This document shows positions 44,409 to 50,831 of a stretch of DNA of 64,000 nucleotides, piece after piece. The stretch spans positions 584,315 to 648,314 of the forward strand of contig CP097971.1 in the NCBI GenBank assembly GCA_023703615.1, given 5' to 3'. The position numbers were made by a program, and so were the translations under genes. The notes under the pieces were generated by a model, which ran no database searches, was not told the DNA's origin, and saw only the letters and a program-made list of their open reading frames with translations. Position 1 is the first letter of the stretch. Each line of letters begins with the position of its first letter. This stretch comes from SAR86 cluster bacterium. GTDB lineage: Bacteria; Pseudomonadota; Gammaproteobacteria; Magnimaribacterales; D2472.

Positions 44409-45266
44409 TTATTTCTCCTCTATTAATTTATTAATTTCTGTCCATAGTAAATCATTATGATCATTTGGACCCTCTCCGTACAAACCTATCAATTCTGGTT
44501 TCCATTCACCTGTTTCATAATTAATTATAGCTTCCGTATAACTAGGTCTAGATGAAATATTATTCCAATATTTTGATAAATTTGGAAGTTTTTTACCATC
44601 AAAAACTCCATAAAATCTCATTTCTTGAACTCTATGTAATAAGGCCGTTAAACAACAATCAGCTGCTGAATATGAATCACCATATATAAATTGTTTACCA
44701 TGATTTAAATAATTCTCAGTATAAATAAGATGCTTTGCTAGAAATGACATCATTTTTTTATAAACACCTGGTGGTGGACCTCCTAACAATCTAACCATAA
44801 TAAATATTGGTTTTCTTTTATTAACACCATGATTTTTTAAATAATCCCATAAAACACTAAAAAAGGATCTTTTGCATAATAATCTAGCTAATACAGGTAT
44901 TGAGATACCTCCTCCAGTCGTTCCAAACGTTTCACCAAGTTCTTTTTCGTCATCTAAAAATAGATAATCTAATAATTTATTAAATTCTTTATCATCAGGA
45001 GGAAATAATGATTCACCTTGATTTGGAAACTCTTTATCAATGTATTTCATGATTTCAATGCTGTCTGGTATTGGCTTGTTATCTGCAAGTAGTGTTGGAA
45101 TTAATGTTTTTGGATTAAGTTTTTTATATGAATCTCTTAAATGATCGCCTTTTGACTCAAGATAAACTAAGTTATAGTTGAATTTTATTTTCTTTTCAGA
45201 TAAAGCTAGTCTAGCCATATTTGATGCAACAGATTCACCATATCCATAAAGTGTTAAATTTGACAT
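44409..45266 (-). CDS. glutathione S-transferase, long GDAP1-like form
   Basis: A 285-residue GST. LTLYGYGESVASNMARLALSEKKIKF is the N-terminal motif (Ser near 12 as candidate catalytic residue), LNPKTLIPTLLADN the cis-Pro and IPDSIEIMKYIDKEFP the Asp-Ser pair. An extended middle (about 110-180, with FFSVLWDYLKNHGVNKRKPIFIM) exceeds usual GSTs. The same extended region occurs in the GST at 48914, so the two are paralogues. It is first in the operon with the dioxygenase and RutE-like genes; the operator candidate lies 22 nt upstream. Ring-cleavage product isomerisation or aryl-ether cleavage are possible. Confidence 0.8.
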   Translation of the reverse strand: MSNLTLYGYGESVASNMARLALSEKKIKFNYNLVYLESKGDHLRDSYKKLNPKTLIPTLLADNKPIPDSIEIMKYIDKEFPNQGESLFPPDDKEFNKLLDYLFLDDEKELGETFGTTGGGISIPVLARLLCKRSFFSVLWDYLKNHGVNKRKPIFIMVRLLGGPPPGVYKKMMSFLAKHLIYTENYLNHGKQFIYGDSYSAADCCLTALLHRVQEMRFYGVFDGKKLPNLSKYWNNISSRPSYTEAIINYETGEWKPELIGLYGEGPNDHNDLLWTEINKLIEEK

Positions 45267-45287
45267 ATCAAAATAATATAATATTTT

Positions 45288-45301
45288 TAGTCAATTGACT
45301 A
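45288..45301. promoter_or_regulatory. operator candidate TAGTCAATTGACTA
   Basis: A perfect 14-bp palindrome, 22 nt upstream of the GST-dioxygenase-nitroreductase operon (minus). On the minus strand a weak -35 (TTTTAA, 45311-45306) and -10 (TAAAAA, 45289-45284) flank it with the same geometry as at the mhpA promoter: the last TA of the element is the first TA of the -10 box. Confidence 0.6.
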
Positions 45302-45369
45302 GTTCTTAAAAAATTAATTATTTATTTAAAGTATTCATATTATATATACATATAAATGAGCATTATTTG

Positions 45370-45398
45370 TTGTGTATTTTTATCCAATTGGATAGAAT
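45370..45398 (+). promoter_or_regulatory. candidate promoter of the second TonB receptor gene
   Basis: TTGTGT (45370-45375, 3/6) and TAGAAT (45393-45398, 5/6) are 17 nt apart; the spacer contains the palindrome at 45381-45394. The leader to ATG 45430 is about 25 nt and contains the strong Shine-Dalgarno AGGGGG. Confidence 0.5.
45381..45394. promoter_or_regulatory. operator candidate TATCCAATTGGATA
   Basis: A perfect 14-bp palindrome with the same CAATTG core and TA ends as 45288-45301. It is placed between -35 and -10 of the TonB receptor promoter, overlapping the first two bases of the -10 box. This position fits repression by steric block. Confidence 0.6.
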
Positions 45399-45429
45399 AT
45401 TTTTAACGATAATAAATCAGGGGGATTTT

Positions 45430-47901
45430 ATGTTATATACTACATCTGTTATTAAACAAAATATAGTCTTAGCTATTTATAAAACATTTTTTGTAATATT
45501 GGCATTAGTTATGTCAGTTAACACTTTTTCACAATCTGATTCGCGACTTGAAGAAGTAATTGTTACAGCTCAAAAGGTTGAAGAAGGTTTATCAGAAGTA
45601 CCTATATCAATTCAAGTTGTGTCAAGCGAAAGACTTGAAGATATCGGAACTACTTCATGGGAAGAATTAGCAGCATATGTACCAGGCCTTCAAGTTGCAA
45701 AAGGCGTACAAGAGCAATCTATTTATATGAGAGGTGTTGGTTCTGGCACAAATAAAGGTTTTGAACAGTCCGTAACACAATTCGTAGATAATATGCCTGT
45801 TACAAGAAGTCAGCAATATACAGTTCCTTTACTAGATGTTGAGAGAGTTGAAGTATTAAAAGGAACGCAAGGTGTTTTGTTTGGTAAAAATACTATCGCT
45901 GGTGTCATAAACACTGTTAGCAAAAGCCCTGAAATAGGTGGCGGATATGATGCAAGCGTTTCATGGGAAACTATAAATGAAACGAGATCAACAAAGATTC
46001 AAGCCGCTTCGAATATCCCACTTAATGAAAATATGGCTATGAGAGTTGCTTTAATGACAAATGAAGCAGATGGATGGGTTAAAAATTTATTCAAAAATGG
46101 CGATCCTGAACCGAATACTGAATCTCGAGCTTTTAGGACAACTTTTCTTTTTGAAAACGATGAATTTGCAGCAAATATAAAGTTATTTAAATCAAGCTAT
46201 GACAGAGTTGGTCAACATTCAAGTTTAACTAAATGGGGATTAGCTGCTCCTCCTCCTATACTTCAAGCTGCTGGTAAAGTTCCAGCAATTGCAGCATTTA
46301 CTGTTGGCAGTATTGCTTATCCTAATATTATTGCTGGACAAGATTTTGCATCCTACCAAGATGGTACTTTTGGTACAAATCCAAATGGCGGAACAATTGA
46401 TTCTGAGAATATGATAATAAATTTATCGACAACTAGAGGAAATATCGATATTAATTGGACAACATCTATATCAGAATATGACTTTACAGAAGGAGCTGAT
46501 GCTGACTTTACACCCTTAAGTTTCATAGGCGTAAGTGGAAATGAACAAAATGATGCTACTACTCATGAATTAGTGATTTCATCTCAACTAAATGATAGGT
46601 TTAGTTATATTGCAGGATTTTTTCTAGAAGATACAGAGTACTCCTTTCAAAATGAAGCATATGTTGATGGTACACTTGGAAATCCAATGATTTTAGGTGC
46701 CGTTACACAACAGGCTTTAGGTCTTAATGCGCAATCACTGATGATAGCAATGACAGGTGGGCGACTCACAGCTAGAAATGCAAAGACTCATCACTTTCAT
46801 GATTTAACAACTGAAAGTCAGTCAGTATTCTTTCAAGGTAAATATGACATATCAGATAAATTATCTACTACTGTTGGAGTAAGATATTCTGAAGACGAAA
46901 AATCTCTTAAAGATAAACAAGTATATACAAGTGATGTAACAGGTGGACATGATCCAGTTGCTAATGCGACTTTAAACCCACTTGTTGGAGCATTCTTCAT
47001 GGGAGCTTTAGGAAGAGCTACATATGATTTTCCTATTCAGACAATTTCTGAAGATACTGTTACACCATCATTTAAATTAGATTATGAATACTCAGATTCA
47101 ACTAGGTTATATCTCAGTTGGGCTGAAGGTTATAAAGCAGCAGGTTTTGATGGAACTGATAACGTTCCAGCAGTAAATTATACAACTCCAGGCGATGGTG
47201 CGAGATTTGAAGCTGAAGAAGCAACAACAACTGAAGTTGGTGCAAAAATGAACTTTCCAAATTTAAATTTGAGAGCTAATGTAGCAGCTTTTTCAACAGA
47301 ATACATAAACATGCAAGTATCAGCATTTGTTGGAGCTAGTTTTCAAGTCTCAAATGCAGGGGAATCAACTATTGAAGGTGTAGAATTAGATTTTGAATGG
47401 TCACCTGTCGATGGTTTATATATCGGTGGTGCTGTATCAACCTTAGATTTTGCATTTGATGTATTCTTAGGTAGTTGTACTGTTGCTCAAGAAGTTGCTT
47501 TTTTAGCGGCGAGTGGCGGCGCTGGTGAATGCACACAAGATATGAAAGGTAAAACTGGTGTCTATACTCCTGATATATCATCATCTTTATACGCTAAATA
47601 CATAACACCAATAAATAGTGATATAAATATGATTTTAGGTTTAGATATGAATAAGACTGCTGAATATTATTCTCAAAATGATCTAGATCCAGACAATCTA
47701 TCACCTGAAACTAATAAAGTTAATTTCAGATTAGGCCTTGAAAGTTCTGACGAAAAATATTTATTAACATTTTTTATAAGAAACCTCACAGATGAAGCTG
47801 GAAGATCTTTTGGTGTTGATTTACCTCTTATTTCTGGTTCTCATGTTCATTATCTTGAACCTGGTAGACAAGTTGGTGCTAGTTGGAGAGTTAATCTATA
47901 A
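45430..47901 (+). CDS. TonB-dependent outer-membrane receptor
   Basis: An 823-residue receptor. The start chosen is ATG 45430 after AGGGGG; an upstream in-frame ATG (45367) lies in the promoter. A signal region (about 15-38) ends near FSQS. LEEVIVTAQKVEEGLSEVPISIQVVSSERLEDIG is the TonB box and plug start, followed by YMRGVGSGTNKGFEQSVTQFVDNMPV and VERVEVLKGTQGVLFGKNTIAGVINTVSKSP. The barrel includes LYLSWAEGYKAAGFDG and ends WRVNL. The control region with an operator shared by the catabolic operons suggests that it imports the pathway's substrate, perhaps a sulfated aromatic. It is monocistronic with a strong terminator. Confidence 0.92.
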   Translation: MLYTTSVIKQNIVLAIYKTFFVILALVMSVNTFSQSDSRLEEVIVTAQKVEEGLSEVPISIQVVSSERLEDIGTTSWEELAAYVPGLQVAKGVQEQSIYMRGVGSGTNKGFEQSVTQFVDNMPVTRSQQYTVPLLDVERVEVLKGTQGVLFGKNTIAGVINTVSKSPEIGGGYDASVSWETINETRSTKIQAASNIPLNENMAMRVALMTNEADGWVKNLFKNGDPEPNTESRAFRTTFLFENDEFAANIKLFKSSYDRVGQHSSLTKWGLAAPPPILQAAGKVPAIAAFTVGSIAYPNIIAGQDFASYQDGTFGTNPNGGTIDSENMIINLSTTRGNIDINWTTSISEYDFTEGADADFTPLSFIGVSGNEQNDATTHELVISSQLNDRFSYIAGFFLEDTEYSFQNEAYVDGTLGNPMILGAVTQQALGLNAQSLMIAMTGGRLTARNAKTHHFHDLTTESQSVFFQGKYDISDKLSTTVGVRYSEDEKSLKDKQVYTSDVTGGHDPVANATLNPLVGAFFMGALGRATYDFPIQTISEDTVTPSFKLDYEYSDSTRLYLSWAEGYKAAGFDGTDNVPAVNYTTPGDGARFEAEEATTTEVGAKMNFPNLNLRANVAAFSTEYINMQVSAFVGASFQVSNAGESTIEGVELDFEWSPVDGLYIGGAVSTLDFAFDVFLGSCTVAQEVAFLAASGGAGECTQDMKGKTGVYTPDISSSLYAKYITPINSDINMILGLDMNKTAEYYSQNDLDPDNLSPETNKVNFRLGLESSDEKYLLTFFIRNLTDEAGRSFGVDLPLISGSHVHYLEPGRQVGASWRVNL

Positions 47902-47916
47902 GATTTGAAAAATAAA

Positions 47917-47950
47917 TATAAAAACACCTGCATATGCAGGTGTTTTTATA
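47917..47950 (+). terminator. rho-independent terminator
   Basis: A 15-bp perfect stem, TATAAAAACACCTGC / GCAGGTGTTTTTATA, with loop ATAT starts 16 nt after the receptor stop. The T-run is within the right arm. Confidence 0.92.
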
Positions 47951-47952
47951 TA

Positions 47953-47981
47953 TTGATAAATAATTATTAGATAACTAATAT
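47953..47981 (+). promoter_or_regulatory. candidate promoter of the FAH-GST-SDR operon
   Basis: TTGATA (47953-47958, 5/6) and TAATAT (47976-47981, 4/6) with a 17-nt spacer lie directly after the terminator; AAAGGAG follows at 47986-47992 before ATG 47999 (ends ATATATGG). No CAATTG-type element is here, so this operon may be controlled differently. Confidence 0.4.
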
Positions 47982-47998
47982 GTATAAAGGAGAAATAT

Positions 47999-48904
47999 AT
48001 GGCTTTTAAACTGGCAAATGTTAATGGTAGGTCGTCACTAGTTAAAGATGGATCATATTATGACATTGAAGAAATTTCTAATGGTAAATTAAGTTCTGAC
48101 CCATCTGAATCGTTACAATCAATAGATATATTAAATGATTTATCGAATAATATAGTTAATTTTAAATCCAAAGGAACAATTGATAATATTCAATTAGGTC
48201 CACCTGTAACCAATTCAAGAAATTGTTTTGCTGTTGGTTTAAATTATAAAAATCATGCTGAGGAAAGTGGAATGGAAATACCACCCTTCCCAATGATCTT
48301 CACAAAACATACAACGTGTATAACTGGTCCATTTGAAGATATAGAAATGAGAAGTGATATTGTTGATTATGAAGCAGAATTAGTAGCAGTAATTGGTAAG
48401 TCTGGAAAAAATATAACTAAAGAAAATGCATGGAATCATGTTGCAGGATTAACAGTTGGTCAGGATATATCTGATAGATCTGTTCAATTTCATGCAATAC
48501 CACCTCAATTTAATCTTGGTAAATCTTTTGATACATTTGGACCTATTGGTCCTTTCTTAGTATCACCAAATGCATTTGATAATAAAGAATCGCTAAATCT
48601 CGAATGTTATGTGAATGATGAATTAAGACAAAAAGACAACACTAGTGATTTTATTTTTGATATTCCATATATTATTTCTTACATTTCTGAATTTATAACT
48701 CTAAATACGGGTGATTTAATATTTACAGGAACTCCAGCTGGTGTTGGAGCTACACAAGGCAAACTTCTTAAAAATGGCGATATTCTAAAAACTACTATTG
48801 AAGGAATTGGTACTTTAGAAAATAAATGTGTAAGAATTGCAGATCACTCAAATGCTTCATTTATACCAGAATTTATTAAAAGCAAAATGCCAAAAAAAGA
48901 TTGA
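47999..48904 (+). CDS. fumarylacetoacetate hydrolase-family protein
   Basis: A 301-residue FAH-fold protein. NCFAVGLNYKNHAEESGMEIPPFPMIFTKHTTCITGP is the active-site lid and substrate block. VDYEAELVAVIGKSGKNI supplies the metal-binding Glu pair (near 122-124), GLTVGQDISDRSVQF follows, and FDTFGPIGPFLV contains the usual K-x-F-D-x-F-x-P-x-G-P motif. LIFTGTPAGVG is the C-terminal glycine motif. Relatives hydrolyse or isomerise meta-cleavage products (for example HpcE/HpaG, acylpyruvases). It is the first gene of an operon with GST and SDR. It fits downstream of the extradiol dioxygenase. Confidence 0.88.
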   Translation: MAFKLANVNGRSSLVKDGSYYDIEEISNGKLSSDPSESLQSIDILNDLSNNIVNFKSKGTIDNIQLGPPVTNSRNCFAVGLNYKNHAEESGMEIPPFPMIFTKHTTCITGPFEDIEMRSDIVDYEAELVAVIGKSGKNITKENAWNHVAGLTVGQDISDRSVQFHAIPPQFNLGKSFDTFGPIGPFLVSPNAFDNKESLNLECYVNDELRQKDNTSDFIFDIPYIISYISEFITLNTGDLIFTGTPAGVGATQGKLLKNGDILKTTIEGIGTLENKCVRIADHSNASFIPEFIKSKMPKKD

Positions 48905-48913
48905 TTTAACTTA

Positions 48914-49774
48914 ATGAATCATCCAAATATTTACCTTTACCACGCAAAGTGGTCACTTTGCAGTCAAATGGTAAGGGTTGCGCTTTATGAAAAAGGCTTA
49001 AATTTTGACGGTGAAATTATAAAATTATGTGATCATTATGAAGAAGCTGATAACTTAAGTGATAATTTTTTAACTAATGTTAATCCAACTGGTGTTGTAC
49101 CTGTTCTTAAAATAGATAATGAATTAGTAAGAGATAGTGCAGTAATTATTGAAAGAATAGACTCTATTGATGGAAATATATCAATTAAATTATGGCCTGA
49201 AGATAAAACTGAAAGAAATAAATTAAGAAATTGGGTAAATAATACAACTATTACTGAAGGTGTTCCACTGGGAAAAACAATTGGTACTTCAATACCTTTA
49301 TTCTCAGCTGGTTTAATTGAAAATATGATAAAAAAGTTAAGCTTTAGTGCAATTTGGAAAATTCTAAAAAAACATCCAAGACCAGAAAGAAAAAGAGCTT
49401 TTTTGTTAATGTATTTTTTTTCTTTAAAAAATAAAATTGGTCCAATTGCTTATAAGGGTTTTGTAAAAGGAATTCTTGAATTAGAGACTGCTTTAAATGA
49501 TAAAGAGTTTTTGTTTAACGATTTTTCACATGCTGATATTAATTTAATGTGTTGTTTACATCGTTTAGTAGATTTAAGAATGGATTCGATTCTTGAAATG
49601 GATGAGCTTAAGAATGTTGGATATTTTTGGGAAAAATTAAAAACTAGAAAAAGTTATAAACAAGGAATTATTAATTTTTCGGATCATGATCAATTATTAA
49701 AAGAGGCATTTCCAGATAATATAAATCCCCATACAGACAAGTTAAAAAAAATGCTTATTAAGAAAAAAAAGTAA
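48914..49774 (+). CDS. glutathione S-transferase, long GDAP1-like form
   Basis: A 286-residue GST. IYLYHAKWSLCSQMVRVALYEKGLNF holds a Ser/Cys active-site candidate (about 14-16), VNPTGVVPVLKIDN the cis-Pro and LVRDSAVIIERIDS the Asp-Ser pair. The middle extension GTSIPLFSAG...LSFSAIWKILKKHPRPERKRAFLLM aligns with the extension of the GST at 44409-45266, indicating duplication. The C terminus is Lys-rich. It sits 9 nt after the FAH-family gene and 2 nt before the SDR gene. It could be a maleylpyruvate-isomerase-like or ether-cleaving enzyme, but the substrate is unknown. Confidence 0.8.
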   Translation: MNHPNIYLYHAKWSLCSQMVRVALYEKGLNFDGEIIKLCDHYEEADNLSDNFLTNVNPTGVVPVLKIDNELVRDSAVIIERIDSIDGNISIKLWPEDKTERNKLRNWVNNTTITEGVPLGKTIGTSIPLFSAGLIENMIKKLSFSAIWKILKKHPRPERKRAFLLMYFFSLKNKIGPIAYKGFVKGILELETALNDKEFLFNDFSHADINLMCCLHRLVDLRMDSILEMDELKNVGYFWEKLKTRKSYKQGIINFSDHDQLLKEAFPDNINPHTDKLKKMLIKKKK

Positions 49775-49776
49775 TT

Positions 49777-50553
49777 ATGGAATTAAAACTAAATGGAAAA
49801 AAAGCAATAGTTTGTGCATCAAGCAGAGGGTTAGGTAAAGCGTGTGCAGAAGAATTAGCTAAAGAAGGTGTTGAAATAACTATTAATGGCACAAATAAAA
49901 AAAATTTAAATAATACATTTAATGAATTCAAGGATAAAAATTATAAGGTACAGGCAGTTTTAGGTTTACTTGAAGAGAAGGATACACAAGAAAAATTGTT
50001 AGAAAAATGTCCAAGGCCTGACATCTTAATTAATAATAGCGGCGGACCGCCGCCAGGTAATTTTTTTGAATGGAAAGAACAAAACTTTCTTGATGCAATA
50101 AAATCAAATTTCACACAATCAGCACTTTTAATGCAATCTGTAATTCCTGGTATGAAAGAAAGAAAATTTGGAAGAATAATTAATATTACATCTGCAATGG
50201 TTAAAAATCCTCACTTAATGATGGGATTATCTACATCAGCAAGATCGGGATTACATGGTTTATCAAAAGCATTATCTAGAGAGGTATCCCAATATAATAT
50301 TACAATCAATAATTTACTACCTGAACGAATTGCAACAGACAGACAAATCAATATTATCAACTACCAAGCTAAAGTTGCAAACATGTCCTTTGATGAGACA
50401 TTAAAAATAGTAGAAGATGGTATTCCTGCAAAGAGAATGGGTACTGTAAATGAGTTTTCAGGAATATGTACTTTTTTGTGCTCAGAGCAAGCATCATACA
50501 TAACTGGTCAAAGCATTGCTATTGATGGTGGAAGTTCTACTAATCTATTATAA
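49777..50553 (+). CDS. short-chain dehydrogenase/reductase lacking the catalytic Tyr and Lys
   Basis: A 258-residue classical-length SDR. AIVCASSRGLGKACAEELAKEG has the Rossmann T/A-S-x-x-G-x-G motif, NNSGGPPPG replaces NNAG, and INITSAMVK holds Ser139. The Y-x-x-x-K positions read Ser152 and Arg156 (LSTSARSGL). The C-terminal GQSIAIDGGSS is normal. A branch of FabG-like SDRs with this RSGL block exists in catabolic operons and its chemistry is not established. It is the last gene of the FAH operon; the start is 2 nt after the GST stop. A dehydrogenase role via another base, or a non-redox role, is open. Confidence 0.82.
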   Translation: MELKLNGKKAIVCASSRGLGKACAEELAKEGVEITINGTNKKNLNNTFNEFKDKNYKVQAVLGLLEEKDTQEKLLEKCPRPDILINNSGGPPPGNFFEWKEQNFLDAIKSNFTQSALLMQSVIPGMKERKFGRIINITSAMVKNPHLMMGLSTSARSGLHGLSKALSREVSQYNITINNLLPERIATDRQINIINYQAKVANMSFDETLKIVEDGIPAKRMGTVNEFSGICTFLCSEQASYITGQSIAIDGGSSTNLL

Positions 50554-50598
50554 AGATGTTAACAGCTAAAATATTCAAAAGATAAGTGTTTATTGGTG

Positions 50599-50604
50599 TA
50601 AAAT
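50599..50604 (+). promoter_or_regulatory. candidate -10 box for leaderless infA transcript
   Basis: TAAAAT (50599-50604, 5/6) preceded by TG lies 7 nt before the infA ATG, and no Shine-Dalgarno sequence is present. Transcription would then begin at or next to the A of ATG. No good -35 box is seen. Confidence 0.35.
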
Positions 50605-50611
50605 ACAATTA

Positions 50612-50830
50612 ATGGCAAAAGAAGATCATCTAGAATTTGAAGGAGAAGTTATCGAGACTCTTCCTAATACTAAATTTAAAGTTAAACTTGAAAATGATCA
50701 TATTATAACTGCTCATATTTCAGGAAAGATGAGAAAACATTATATTCGTATCCTAACTGGTGATAAAGTTAAAGTTGAGATGACGCCCTATGATCTTACT
50801 ATTGGTCGTATAACTTTTCGAGGAAGATAG
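50612..50830 (+). CDS. infA: translation initiation factor IF-1
   Basis: A 72-residue protein, the exact IF-1 length. [72 protein letters not shown] is the complete OB-fold with the conserved KMRKHYIRI and [10 protein letters not shown] blocks. It binds the 30S A site with IF-2 and IF-3. It converges on clpA with one base between stops, the same arrangement as in Escherichia coli but without an intervening serine tRNA. The start has no Shine-Dalgarno sequence. Confidence 0.97.
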   Translation: MAKEDHLEFEGEVIETLPNTKFKVKLENDHIITAHISGKMRKHYIRILTGDKVKVEMTPYDLTIGRITFRGR

Positions 50831-50831
50831 C

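Noticed and set aside
45367-45429. ATG start of the second TonB receptor at 45367
   Set aside because: It lies within the -35/operator region and ATG 45430 follows AGGGGG.
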